Positions 51,994 to 61,204 of a stretch of DNA of 64,000 nucleotides are shown here, piece by piece. A program made the position numbers and the translations under genes. A model generated the notes under the pieces. That model saw only the letters and a program-made list of their open reading frames with translations. It was not told where the DNA came from and ran no database searches. Origin of the DNA: an uncultured Dehalococcoidia bacterium (lineage in GTDB: Bacteria; Chloroflexota; Dehalococcoidia; Lucifugimonadales; Lucifugimonadaceae); NCBI GenBank assembly GCA_913052475.1, contig CAJXEJ010000006.1:1-64000 (forward strand), in the 5' to 3' direction. Position 1 is the stretch's first letter; each line of letters begins with the position of its first letter.

Positions 51994-54204
51994 ATGACGG
52001 TAAGCCAGGAAATACTCGACGAAATCGCTCTCAGTCGCTCTGAATACGAAGCAATAATTGACCGACTAGGTCGAGAACCAGAACCGCTCGAACTCGGGTT
52101 GTTCGGTGCGTTGTGGTCGGAACACTGCGGATACAAGCACACCAAAGCGTTGCTCCGTACCCTGCCCTCATCATCAGATCGATTGCTGGTAGCTCCCGGT
52201 GCTGAGAACGCTGGCGTTATCGATCTTGGCGATGGGCTTGCGGTTGCGTTCAAGATCGAATCTCACAACCACCCTTCCGCGGTCGAACCGTTCGAGGGTG
52301 CGGCAACCGGTGTCGGCGGAATCATCCGTGACATCTTTGCAATGGGTGCCCGACCGATCGCCCTTCTCAACTCTCTCCGATTCGGGCAACCCGACAACGC
52401 GCATACTCGCTACCTGCTCAATGGCGTTATTGGCGGCATTTCCTCGTACGGCAATTGCATCGGAATTCCTAATGTAGGCGGTGAGATATTTTTCTCCGAA
52501 ACTTACAAGGGCAATCCGCTGGTCAACGCCATGTGCGTTGGGTTAATTGAGGATGGAAACATGGCGAGCGCCTCGGCGAAAGAACCGGGCGACTTGCTAA
52601 TGCTCGTCGGTGCCGATACGGGTCGTGACGGTATCCATGGTGCTTCTGGGCTGGCATCTCGATCGTTCGAAGAACAGGCCGAAATGCGGTCGGCCGTGCA
52701 GGTTGGTAATCCGTTCCTTGAGAAGGTATTGATTGAAGCGTGTCTGGAAGCCCTCAATCTGCCTAGTGTGGTAGGTCTGCAAGATTGCGGAGCCGCCGGA
52801 ATCACTTCAGCAGCAATCGAAATGGCTGAACGATCGGGCATGGGACTTAAACTCCTAATCGACGAAGTTCCACGCCGTGAGGAAGGTATGACGCCATACG
52901 AGGTCATGCTCTCAGAATCTCAGGAGCGAATGCTTCTTGCCATCACTCCCGGACAGGAGGGACCGGTACTGGAGCTTTTCGAGAAATGGGACCTCGACGC
53001 CACGGTTATCGGTGAGTTTGAGATCGGTGAAAACGTTCGCATTTACGACAACGGCGAGCAGGTAAGTTCAACTCCTGTAATCACCTTGACTGACGCACCC
53101 GAATACAAATTCACGGGAACAAAACCAGGCTGGTTGAAAGATCTGCAAGAAGCCGATCTTTCCGCTACTCCATTACCTTCGGAATCTCCCGCAGACGTTC
53201 TGTTGAAAATGTTGGCGGCTCCGAACATTGCATCCCGCTTCCCGATCTATCGCCAATACGACTATCACGTTCAGACCAATACGGTTGTAGAACCGGGCGG
53301 TGATGCCGCTGTGCTCCGTCTGAAGGGATCGAAACGAGGTATCGCGGTGTCGACCGACTGCAACGGACGAATCTGCTACCTCGACCCAAACATCGGCACG
53401 GCGATTGCTGTTGCCGAAGCCTGCCGAAACCTTTCGGTCACGGGCGCAGAGCCTGTAGCACTTACCGACGGGCTCAATTTCGGAAATCCCGAGACACCCG
53501 ATGTGCAGTTCCAACTCACAGAATCAATCGAGGGCATGGGACGTGCTGCCGAGGCGTTCGGAATTCCGATCGTCAGCGGGAACGCCAGCCTCTACAACCA
53601 GTCGGCAGGCACCGACATCTTCCCGACTCCCATCATCGGCTCGCTTGGCCTGCTCGAAGATGTCGAAAAACACTCCACCGCGGGATTCAAATCCGATGGC
53701 GATTTAATCGTTCTCCTCGGCACCGATTCACCATGGGATGAAATCGATGGATTCGCTGGCAGCGAATATCTCGATCTGATCCACGGCAAGGTCGAAGGTC
53801 AACCAAAACTCGATCTCGATCTCGAAGTTCGCACTCAGACCGTGTGCCGCATGGCGGTGGCTTCTGGAATCGTAGCGTCCGGGCACGACGTTTCTGATGG
53901 AGGTCTAGCAGTGGCTATCACCGAGAGTGCTGTGATCGGCGGAATCGGTGCCACGATCACCGCTACGCCCGGCGATCGCTGGGATGCCGCAATGTTCGGC
54001 GAGTCGCAGTCGAGAATCGTCGTTAGCGTGGCCGCGGCAGATCTAAGTAAGCTTGAACTTCTCGCCGGTGAAGGTGACGTTCCGATGGGTGTGATCGGTA
54101 CTGTCGGGGGCGATTCATTAAGATTCGGTGATTCGATCTCGATTCCAGTTGCCGACGCTGATAATGCCTGGAAAAACGGCTTCAGCCTAGCGACGTCTGA
54201 CTGA
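51994..54204 (+). CDS. purL: Phosphoribosylformylglycinamidine synthase, large subunit PurL
   Basis: At 736 residues this is the short PurL form that works with separate PurQ and PurS. LGLFGALWSEHCGYKHTKALL near residues 30-50 starts it, FKIESHNHPSAVEPFEGAATGVGGIIRDIFAMGARPIALLNSL is the ATP site near 82-125, and GLQDCGAAGITSAAIEMAERSG and ALTDGLNFGNPETP follow. VASGHDVSDGGLAVAITES is in the second half. It follows purQ, and the HAD gene comes 4 bases after its stop. Confidence 0.97.
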   Translation: MTVSQEILDEIALSRSEYEAIIDRLGREPEPLELGLFGALWSEHCGYKHTKALLRTLPSSSDRLLVAPGAENAGVIDLGDGLAVAFKIESHNHPSAVEPFEGAATGVGGIIRDIFAMGARPIALLNSLRFGQPDNAHTRYLLNGVIGGISSYGNCIGIPNVGGEIFFSETYKGNPLVNAMCVGLIEDGNMASASAKEPGDLLMLVGADTGRDGIHGASGLASRSFEEQAEMRSAVQVGNPFLEKVLIEACLEALNLPSVVGLQDCGAAGITSAAIEMAERSGMGLKLLIDEVPRREEGMTPYEVMLSESQERMLLAITPGQEGPVLELFEKWDLDATVIGEFEIGENVRIYDNGEQVSSTPVITLTDAPEYKFTGTKPGWLKDLQEADLSATPLPSESPADVLLKMLAAPNIASRFPIYRQYDYHVQTNTVVEPGGDAAVLRLKGSKRGIAVSTDCNGRICYLDPNIGTAIAVAEACRNLSVTGAEPVALTDGLNFGNPETPDVQFQLTESIEGMGRAAEAFGIPIVSGNASLYNQSAGTDIFPTPIIGSLGLLEDVEKHSTAGFKSDGDLIVLLGTDSPWDEIDGFAGSEYLDLIHGKVEGQPKLDLDLEVRTQTVCRMAVASGIVASGHDVSDGGLAVAITESAVIGGIGATITATPGDRWDAAMFGESQSRIVVSVAAADLSKLELLAGEGDVPMGVIGTVGGDSLRFGDSISIPVADADNAWKNGFSLATSD

Positions 54205-54208
54205 GGGC

Positions 54209-55081
54209 TTGGCTAAAGCATTGACGATTCCAGTCCAAACCGACATCACGTCGCTGATCGAAAGATATGACACGCTCTTCTTTGATTCGTTTGGTGTACT
54301 AGTCGACGGTGTCGACGCCCTTCCGGGAGCGGTCGAACTCGTTAACCGGATGAATGCCGACGGTGTGAACTATTTCGTTGTCACGAATGATGCATCGGTA
54401 TCCCTCGAATCGCGAGTCAAAACATTCGCCTCGAAAGGATTCGATATTCCGGTTGAGCGAATTGTTAATTCAGGCTCTCTCATTTGTGGATATTTCGCCG
54501 AAAACAATCTTCATAGCGCACCTACACTGGTATTGGGAACCCGGGCCGCGAAGGACTACACCATCGCGGCCGGTGCTCGGTTGGTCGAGCTTGGCGCCGA
54601 TGAAGAACCCGATGTGATCGTGCTCGATCACAGTGATCCCCACGACTGGAAGACTACGCTTGAAGACGTTCTAGCTCTGATGAGTCGGAGATTCCATCAG
54701 GACAAACCAGTCAAACTCGTGCTCCCAAACCCTGACTTCATATATCCGAACGGTCCGGGAGTATTCGGGTTTGGTGCAGCGGCGTTCATCAATCTGCTCG
54801 AACAAGCACTCGAACGGCTTCACGGACCGCACCTGGCACTGGTCGCATCGAAGTTAGGCAAGCCTTATTCACCGATATTTTTAGAAGCCGTGAGACGAGC
54901 GGGAACGGACAATGCCGTGATGATCGGTGATCAACTGGAAACCGACATCCTTGGAGCCAACAATGCCGATATCGATTCGGTGGTTGTCACTACCGGGATC
55001 AATCGACGTTCATCCCCCGACGAATTCAAAGATGTCGCTGATGAGCTAACTCCCCGCTATATCCTTACTTCACTCGTATAA
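54209..55081 (+). CDS. HAD-superfamily phosphatase, IIA (NagD-like)
   Basis: The 290-residue protein has motif I as YDTLFFDSFGVLVDGVDALPGAVELV near residues 19-45 (DxFGVLxDG), motif II VVTNDAS and the C-terminal GKPYSPIFLEAVRRAGTDNAVMIGDQLETDILGANNADIDSVVVTTG near 220-270. The cap domain is of the IIA type. The first motif has Ser-Phe-Gly instead of the usual xDG, as in a subfamily of NagD-like proteins. The TTG start is 4 bases after purL, so it may be co-translated; a role in nucleotide clean-up is only a guess. Confidence 0.9.
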   Translation: MAKALTIPVQTDITSLIERYDTLFFDSFGVLVDGVDALPGAVELVNRMNADGVNYFVVTNDASVSLESRVKTFASKGFDIPVERIVNSGSLICGYFAENNLHSAPTLVLGTRAAKDYTIAAGARLVELGADEEPDVIVLDHSDPHDWKTTLEDVLALMSRRFHQDKPVKLVLPNPDFIYPNGPGVFGFGAAAFINLLEQALERLHGPHLALVASKLGKPYSPIFLEAVRRAGTDNAVMIGDQLETDILGANNADIDSVVVTTGINRRSSPDEFKDVADELTPRYILTSLV

Positions 55082-55115
55082 AATCAATAACCAGAATAAT
55101 TCAAACGATAACTGG

Positions 55116-55142
55116 CGCGAGTGCTTCCGGTACTCGCGTTTG
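55116..55142 (+). terminator. Terminator after the purQ-purL-HAD operon
   Basis: CGCGAGT / ACTCGCG forms a 7-bp stem with a 9-base loop, followed by TTTGTGTG. It is placed about 35 bases after the HAD gene stop. Confidence 0.6.
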
Positions 55143-55168
55143 TGTGTAGCTGCTAACCCTCAACAACG

Positions 55169-55519
55169 ATGCCAACCTACGTTTACAAGTGCGCCGACAC
55201 TGGTCATATTTTCGAGATAATCCAGAAGTTCAGCGATGAACCAGAGGCAAACTGCCCGACGTGCAACAGCACGTCGAAACGTCAGATTTCAGCCCCGACG
55301 GTTATCTATAAAGGTTCAGGCTTCTACACGACCGACTACGGCTCCGGATCAAGCCCCGGCACGAAATCCTCAAACGGCGGTTCATCGAGCAAGGCTGATT
55401 CATCCGATTCTGACCAGTCGAGCTCGTCATCGTCTTCTGAGTCGAAGAAGACCGACAGCAGCAGCGGTAGCAGCGATTCAGGCTCTCATTCCCACGGCGG
55501 CGGCAGCCACACTCACTAG
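55169..55519 (+). CDS. FmdB-type zinc ribbon protein with Ser-rich, His-rich tail
   Basis: The 116-residue protein starts MPTYVYKCADTGHIFEIIQKFSDEPEANCPTCN; the cysteines at about 8 and 29/32 fit the FmdB/CxxC putative regulatory zinc ribbon, in which one half is often incomplete. From residue 60 it changes to a low-complexity tail of Ser, Gly, Asp and Lys, ending SGSHSHGGGSHTH, which could bind metal. The family was first seen near formamidase and formylmethanofuran dehydrogenase genes, and its function is not settled. dtd follows 15 bases downstream. Confidence 0.88.
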   Translation: MPTYVYKCADTGHIFEIIQKFSDEPEANCPTCNSTSKRQISAPTVIYKGSGFYTTDYGSGSSPGTKSSNGGSSSKADSSDSDQSSSSSSSESKKTDSSSGSSDSGSHSHGGGSHTH

Positions 55520-55534
55520 CTCTCAGGAGCCCAA

Positions 55535-56008
55535 ATGCGTGCCGTTATCCAGCGGGTCAACAAAGCGTCCGTAACCGTTTCTGGCGAAGTCACTGGCGCA
55601 ATAGATCGCGGGCTGTGTTTGTTGGTTGGCATCACTTACGACGATACCGAGGACGATCTCAAGTACATTGTCGAAAAGACTCTCAATATGCGGATTTTCC
55701 CTGACGCAACTGGTGATTCAGGGTTCGACGAATCGGTAGTTGATATTTCAGGCGGGCTCCTACTGGTAAGCCAGTTCACGCTCTACTCAACGACCCGCAA
55801 AGGACGACGCCCCGGATTTACCGACGCTGCCCGTCCGGAACAAGCTGAGCCGATGTTCAAGCAGTTAGTCGATTCGTTCCGACTCAATAGTGGACTCCGC
55901 GTGGAAACAGGGGTGTTCGGAGCCATGATGACCGTTGAGATCGAAAACGCGGGTCCGGTGACGATTATTCTCGATTCAGCAGATCGAAACACGCCCCGGC
56001 GAAGTTAG
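55535..56008 (+). CDS. dtd: D-aminoacyl-tRNA deacylase
   Basis: Dtd removes D-amino acids or glycine from mischarged tRNAs. The 157-residue protein shows MRAVIQRVNKASVTVSGEVTGAIDRGLCLLVGI at the start, LLVSQFTLYSTTRKGRRPGF (the SQFTL active-site motif) near residues 75-95, and a C-terminal MTVEIENAGPVTIILDS with the Gly-Pro motif as AGPVT. Length and sequence are typical. It is close behind the zinc ribbon gene. Confidence 0.96.
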   Translation: MRAVIQRVNKASVTVSGEVTGAIDRGLCLLVGITYDDTEDDLKYIVEKTLNMRIFPDATGDSGFDESVVDISGGLLLVSQFTLYSTTRKGRRPGFTDAARPEQAEPMFKQLVDSFRLNSGLRVETGVFGAMMTVEIENAGPVTIILDSADRNTPRRS

Positions 56009-56257
56009 TTCGCTCTACTGCGGCGACCAGCTCGCAATGGTCCCATTGCCAACGCTTACAGAGTCGGTGGCCCACTCGCATCAAGCACCCAAACCTGGGG
56101 GAGTTGAACTCCTCGGACAGATAGACCTCGCCATCCGGTGATTAATTAGCAAATTGACTCGTTTCAAGATTGGGAATAATTGAACGCACCACGCGCCCTA
56201 TTACGATAGAAAATGATTGTCAGATCCACAGCCCACCGTGACGTTAGGAAGTAATGA

Positions 56258-57118
56258 TCAGGCGTTCTTCGTTTCGTAATCGAGTGAAATGTCCAATGCA
56301 CGAACCGAGTGTGTGAGCGCACCAATCGAAATAATATCCACACCACTTGCCGCCACTTCCGCGACATTAGCTAGTGTGATGCCTCCTGAGGCCTCCACCG
56401 TGCAGTCGGTAGCAATCTGGTCGACTGCAACCCGCATTTCGTCAGGTGACATATTGTCGAGCATTACGATGTCAGCACCGGCCGATGCCGCTGCCAGTGC
56501 GGCTTCGATCGATTCGACTTCAACTTCGATCTTCACCGTGTGTGGTGCTCTTGCCCTAGCTCGTTTTATCGCTTGTCTAAGATCCACGCCTTCACCCTGT
56601 AGCGCGGCGAGATGGTTGTCCTTGATCAGCACACCGTCGGCGAGCGTCATTCGATGATTCCTGCCACCGCCGATCGAAACTGCATACTTATCGAGCAGGC
56701 GAAGACCAGGAACTGTCTTCCGGGTGTCAGTTATCGATACTGCTGTGCCGTCAACTGCTTGCACATACTGGTCGGTCAGCGTGGCGATACCGCACATCCG
56801 CTGAAGGAAGTTGAGTGCGGTTCGTTCGGCTGTCAAAATCGATGCCATTGAGCCAGTAATTGTGGCAACTATCTCGCCACCCTCAACGCGATCGCCATCA
56901 AGTAATTTCGATGTGAACACGAGATCCGAATTCACTCTTAGGAACGTCCTCGCAGCAACATCAAGGCCAGCGAGTATCCCGGCCTCTTGAGGAACCAAAG
57001 AAGCACGAGACTCAAGGTGTGGTGGTATCAATGCCGAGGTTGTGACATCAGATCCGACCGAGTCCTCTTCAAGTGCACAATCAATGAAGACATCAAGTTC
57101 TCTTGGAGTTAGGAGCAT
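56258..57118 (-). CDS. nadC: Nicotinate-nucleotide pyrophosphorylase (quinolinate phosphoribosyltransferase)
   Basis: NadC joins quinolinate and PRPP to give nicotinate mononucleotide. The ORF is open to 57196, but that would overlap nadA; the ATG at 57118 (MLLTPRELDVFIDCALEEDS) gives 286 residues, the usual length. TAERTALNFLQRMCGIATLTDQYV, TRKTVPGLRLLDKYAVSIGGGRNHRMTLADGVLIKDNHL and VEVESIEAALAAASAGADIVMLDNMSP, then EASGGITLANVAEVAASGVDIISIGALTHS, cover the family from end to end. It is the third gene of miaB-nadA-nadC. Confidence 0.96.
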   Translation of the reverse strand: MLLTPRELDVFIDCALEEDSVGSDVTTSALIPPHLESRASLVPQEAGILAGLDVAARTFLRVNSDLVFTSKLLDGDRVEGGEIVATITGSMASILTAERTALNFLQRMCGIATLTDQYVQAVDGTAVSITDTRKTVPGLRLLDKYAVSIGGGRNHRMTLADGVLIKDNHLAALQGEGVDLRQAIKRARARAPHTVKIEVEVESIEAALAAASAGADIVMLDNMSPDEMRVAVDQIATDCTVEASGGITLANVAEVAASGVDIISIGALTHSVRALDISLDYETKNA

Positions 57119-57161
57119 CAGTTTCTTGGAGGCTAAACGTGAGCGTGAGATTGTCGGGCGA

Positions 57162-58376
57162 TTAGCCTGCGACTTCGAGCATTCGCTCAAGTGCAATCAG
57201 GGCGTTTCGCTGAGTTTCCGGTTCGACTTCAATACGGTTGATCGCCAGGCCAGCCATGATGCCTTCGAGTACCCACAGCACATAAGCCGGGTGAATTCGA
57301 TACATCGTGGCACACGGACAAACCACAGAATCAAGGCAGAAGATTTCCTTGTCGGGATTCTCAGTTGCCAGCCTCCGGACCATGCTGATCTCGGTGCCAA
57401 CACCCCACGACGTTCCCGCGGGTGCAGCGGCGATCTTCTGAAGTATCAATTCAGTCGATCCGTACATGTCGGCGGCAGCAACGACTTCCCGCGTGCACTC
57501 GGGGTGAACAATGATCGTCGTTTCCGGGTTGCGCTCACGTGTTGCTTCGATTTGATCGACAGTGAAGCGGGTATGAACAGAGCAATGCCCCTGCCAGAGC
57601 AAAACCTTCGCGTGGTTAATCTCTTCTTCAGAGAGACCACCCATCGGCAAGAATGGATTCCATACCACCATGTGGTCTTCTGAAATACCCTTGGCAATGG
57701 CGGTGTTCCGACCAAGATGTTGGTCGGGCAAGAATAGGATTTTCTCGCCGCGATCTAGCGCCCAGTCGAACGCTTTGTCGGCATTCGAAGAGGTGCAGAC
57801 CAGTCCGCCATTTTTTCCGCAGTGAGCCTTGATCGCAGCGGCAGAGTTCATATAGGTGATCGGAATGATATCTTCGGTAGTTCCGAGAACAGATTCGAGA
57901 TCATCCCAGCAATCGTTTACATCGGAAGCAGTAGCCATATCCGCCATCGAACAGCCAGCTGTCATGTTGGGTAAAAGAACGTTTTGGTCGCTTGACGTCA
58001 AAATCTCGGCAGTTTCCGCCATAAAGTGAACACCGCAGAAAATGATCCACTTGGCGTCTCTCGCTGCCGCTGCCATCTTCGACAGTTTGTATGAATCGCC
58101 GGTGAAGTCGGCGTACTGAATAACGTCATTACGTTGGTAGTGGTGCCCGAGAAGAATGGCTTTTTCGCCAATTTCGTTTCGGGCGAATTCGATATCTTCG
58201 GCAATCTCACCGGGAGTCAACTTCAAGTAGCGGGTTGGTATTTTTTGCCAACGCACACCAGCCTTAAACTCCTCTTCAAGAGTTTTTGTACGCAGATTGC
58301 CATCGGTCTGGCAAAAGGCCGACTGTTCCAGTTCCGAAATCGGAACGGTAATCTGCTTTGTGAACAGTGGCGTCAT
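57162..58376 (-). CDS. nadA: Quinolinate synthase A
   Basis: NadA condenses iminoaspartate with dihydroxyacetone phosphate and uses a 4Fe-4S cluster. The 404-residue protein has KAILLGHHYQRNDVIQYADFTGDSYKLSKMAA near residues 75-105 and candidate cluster cysteines in NMTAGCSMADMA (near 142), LVCTSSNADKAFDWA and CLDSVVCPCATMYRI (near 350). An N-terminal extension of about 55 residues precedes the core. Its start overlaps the miaB stop by four bases, and nadC follows. The iminoaspartate donor here is probably NadX, encoded divergently. Confidence 0.95.
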   Translation of the reverse strand: MTPLFTKQITVPISELEQSAFCQTDGNLRTKTLEEEFKAGVRWQKIPTRYLKLTPGEIAEDIEFARNEIGEKAILLGHHYQRNDVIQYADFTGDSYKLSKMAAAARDAKWIIFCGVHFMAETAEILTSSDQNVLLPNMTAGCSMADMATASDVNDCWDDLESVLGTTEDIIPITYMNSAAAIKAHCGKNGGLVCTSSNADKAFDWALDRGEKILFLPDQHLGRNTAIAKGISEDHMVVWNPFLPMGGLSEEEINHAKVLLWQGHCSVHTRFTVDQIEATRERNPETTIIVHPECTREVVAAADMYGSTELILQKIAAAPAGTSWGVGTEISMVRRLATENPDKEIFCLDSVVCPCATMYRIHPAYVLWVLEGIMAGLAINRIEVEPETQRNALIALERMLEVAG

Positions 58377-59722
58377 TCGACCGGTACCTTTTCCTTTTTC
58401 ACCCGAGATTGAACTTGTGACAACTCGGATTCGAGCGACCAGGGTGAGCTACCCGTTATCTCCACGCTGACAGTTTCGCCTGCCTTAGGCACGCCCAGTC
58501 CATCTGGCACGCTTAAATAGATAAGTTTATCGCCTCGATTGCGCCCGTGCAGCCTACCGCGTTTACGACCTTCTACAAGTACCGTATATGTTTGGCCGAC
58601 TAGTTTTGCGTTATTTTTCGCCTGAATTTCGTTCTGTAGCTCCTCTACCGTCGTTTTGCGAGCCTTCTTGACTGCACGTTCGATGTCGTCATTCATCTTG
58701 CGCGAAGCGAACGTTCCTTCCCGATACGAATATTCAGACGTGTGAACTTTTTCGAACTCGACGGCACGGAGTATGTCGAGTGAGTGCCCGAATTGAGTTT
58801 CGGTTTCCCCTGAGAACCCAACGATCAGATCAGTAGTCAGATGAACATCCGGGATCGTCTTCTTTGTTAGCTCGATCTTGTCGAGATATTGCCCACTGGT
58901 GTAACCACGTCGCATGTTCGCTAGCACAGTGTCGTCACCAGCTTGGAACGGCAGATTGATCGTTTCGCAGACTTTGGGCAGATCACGAACTGCCTCGAGA
59001 ATCCGAACTGACATGTCGTTTGGATGCGAGGTCAAAAAGCGCAATCGTTCGAGGCCATCGATCTCGTGAACTTCCTCTAGCAGGTCTGCCAGATCAACTC
59101 TGGGCTGCAGATCATGGCCGTATGAGTCGACGTTCTGTCCGAGTAGCGTGATGTCTTTCACGCCGCGGGCAACCAGCATTTCAGCTTCGTGAACTATCTC
59201 GATGGTTGATCGGCTGTTTTCTCGTCCCCGGCGATACGGGATGATGCAAAACGTGCAGAATTTGTCGCATCCGTGGACGATCGGGATAAACGAAGCGACA
59301 TTGGGAAACTGCGGGACTACGCCATTTATGCAACCTTCGAGATCAAGGCCGTGCCGTAGTCCCGCAGTTTTGAGAATCGGTTCGTACTCTTGCGGTCGTG
59401 CCCAAACATCGACATAGGGAAATCGACGTTTTAATTCGGTTTGCTGCGGGCCAACCATGCAGCCCATCACCGCGATCATGCGGTCGCTGTTGCCCTTCAT
59501 CTTCTTACCGAGTCGGCCAATAAGACCTGTGGCGGTATCTTCGGCAGACTGGCGAACCACGCAGGTGTTCAACACGACAACGTCGGCAATCGCCATGTCG
59601 TCGATCGATTCGAATCCCATTTGAGAGAATCCAGTGGACAAGCGTTCAGAGTCAGATGTATTCATCTGGCAGCCAACGGTCCAAACGTGATAACTGGGCA
59701 ATTTAAAGCTATTCGCTGTCAC
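58373..59722 (-). CDS. miaB: tRNA-2-methylthio-N6-dimethylallyladenosine synthase
   Basis: MiaB adds a methylthio group to i6A37. The 449-residue protein has the N-terminal cluster domain (YHVWTVGCQMNTSDSERL...VVLNTCVVRQSAED), the radical SAM cysteines in PIVHGCDKFCTFCIIPYRRGRENSR near residues 150-172 and a C-terminal TRAM domain (KLVGQTYTVLVEGRKRGRLHGRNRGDKLI). It has two 4Fe-4S clusters and shares the operon with the 4Fe-4S enzyme NadA. The miaA gene is not in the window. Confidence 0.96.
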   Translation of the reverse strand: MTANSFKLPSYHVWTVGCQMNTSDSERLSTGFSQMGFESIDDMAIADVVVLNTCVVRQSAEDTATGLIGRLGKKMKGNSDRMIAVMGCMVGPQQTELKRRFPYVDVWARPQEYEPILKTAGLRHGLDLEGCINGVVPQFPNVASFIPIVHGCDKFCTFCIIPYRRGRENSRSTIEIVHEAEMLVARGVKDITLLGQNVDSYGHDLQPRVDLADLLEEVHEIDGLERLRFLTSHPNDMSVRILEAVRDLPKVCETINLPFQAGDDTVLANMRRGYTSGQYLDKIELTKKTIPDVHLTTDLIVGFSGETETQFGHSLDILRAVEFEKVHTSEYSYREGTFASRKMNDDIERAVKKARKTTVEELQNEIQAKNNAKLVGQTYTVLVEGRKRGRLHGRNRGDKLIYLSVPDGLGVPKAGETVSVEITGSSPWSLESELSQVQSRVKKEKVPVE

Positions 59723-59965
59723 AGCTTCGAATACGGATTGGAGGTCGGAAACGACCAGCCCTAACTCGACTTTGTGAATGATTTAACCAACCGAGAGACT
59801 CTAAGGATATCTCGACTCTCGACTGCACACCAGATTTATACGATCAAGATTGTGCAGCGATACCAGCGTACCGGATATCATGCGCCGAGAAATTGTGCGT
59901 GGGTCGTCGAATTCCGAACACATTTTCCGTGAAGATGGGATTCAATCAGTGGAGTATCTATTACT

Positions 59966-60805
59966 GTGTCGGAGCAAGTTAATGTCGGACTCATCGGGTG
60001 TGGCTCGATGGGTTCAGAACTGGCACGAGCTGTATCGGACGGAAAAGCTGGATCGGCCAGAATCATCGCGTTGTTCGATGAGTACGTGCCCGGTCGAACA
60101 ACACTTGCTGAAGAACTCGGTGGAAACGGTGCTTCTAGCCCGGCAGAATTCGATTCGGTCAGTGAACTCATCACACAGCCCGGTCTCGATCTCGTCGTTG
60201 AATGTGCTTCGCAGGTAGCCGTAGCCGCTCATGCTGAAGCCATCCTGTCGGCCGGTATTTCCATGATGGTGATGAGTTCAGGAGCGCTCGCTGATCCCGA
60301 ATTTCTAGAAACGGTTTCTGCGATAGCGACCCGGACGGGCGCTTCGATTTACGTTCCATCAGGTGCAGTCGGCGGTATCGATACTTTGCGGGCAGCTAAA
60401 TCGCTCCTCGAAGAAGTGACTATCGTAACGACCAAACCGCCTGTCGCTCTAAGCGGTGGACCGGGATACGCCGATTGGGAAGACGGTGAAATTACCGAGC
60501 CGACAGTGATATTTGAAGGGTCGGCAACCGAGGCGGTTAAGCTATTCCCGGCGAACGTCAATGTCGCGGCGACTGTGAGCCTTGCAGGGATCGGTCCGGA
60601 TGCCACTCGGATCAAAGTTGTCGCCGATCCCGATTCACCGGGGAACGTACATGAAATCAAAGCTGTGAGCAAAGCAGGTAATTTCTCGTTCCGATTCGAG
60701 AATGTGCCGCACGAAACGAATCCAAAGACAAGTTTCCTTGCAGTGTTGGCAGCGATCGAAACGCTCCGCTCGATCTGCGAGCCGGGAATACGTTTCGGGA
60801 CGTAG
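59966..60805 (+). CDS. nadX: L-aspartate dehydrogenase
   Basis: NadX oxidises L-aspartate to iminoaspartate with NAD(P)+ and replaces the flavoenzyme NadB in some bacteria. The 279-residue protein has VNVGLIGCGSMGSELARAV near residues 6-24, VVECASQVAVAAHAEAILSAG near 76-96, and IYVPSGAVGGIDTLRAAK, the signature of this family near 133-150. NVNVAATVSLAGIGPDATRIKVVADPDSPGNVHEI ends the catalytic part. The start is GTG with GGAG upstream. It is divergent from miaB-nadA-nadC, so the three steps from aspartate to nicotinate mononucleotide lie together. Confidence 0.94.
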   Translation: MSEQVNVGLIGCGSMGSELARAVSDGKAGSARIIALFDEYVPGRTTLAEELGGNGASSPAEFDSVSELITQPGLDLVVECASQVAVAAHAEAILSAGISMMVMSSGALADPEFLETVSAIATRTGASIYVPSGAVGGIDTLRAAKSLLEEVTIVTTKPPVALSGGPGYADWEDGEITEPTVIFEGSATEAVKLFPANVNVAATVSLAGIGPDATRIKVVADPDSPGNVHEIKAVSKAGNFSFRFENVPHETNPKTSFLAVLAAIETLRSICEPGIRFGT

Positions 60806-60994
60806 AGGTGGATTGGCGATCCTGACAACCACCATCCTGAACTTGATTCATGATCCCAAACAAAGCGGGATCAATGTCCAACTCAGAACCAGCCCGTGCG
60901 CCGCTCTGAGCGTGATTGCCACGTCATCGGACTGCTCGTAATGACAGTTCTGAGCATCTGATAGCCGATGAAACTGTCACCAAGCGAGAGAAAA

Positions 60995-61087
60995 TGGCGG
61001 AGGGTGCGGGATTCGAACCCGCGAGGGAGCTCAACACCCCCAACCCGCTTAGCAGGCGGGCGCACTAGGCCACTATGCGAACCCTCC
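60995..61087 (-). tRNA. tRNA-Ser (anticodon GCT)
   Basis: This is a complete 93-base class II cloverleaf with encoded CCA: acceptor GGAGGGT/ACCCTCC with G73, anticodon arm CCCGC-CTGCTAA-GCGGG, a long variable arm and T arm gcggg-ttcgaat-cccgc. It stands alone between nadX and the ABC exporter. Confidence 0.95.
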
Positions 61088-61204
61088 GCGGAAGATGTGC
61101 CAATGTGAATCATTTCAATATAACTTCACACTCCACCATCGGCAAAGGAGTTCTGAGTGAGTCTTCTGACTAATCTCACAACTTTTACTTCATCACTGAC
61201 TGTA

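Noticed and set aside
56009-56257. Possible tRNA in the gap between dtd and nadC (GGAGTTCAACTCC)
   Set aside because: The T-arm-like stem has a mismatch, no CCA end follows and no cloverleaf can be built.
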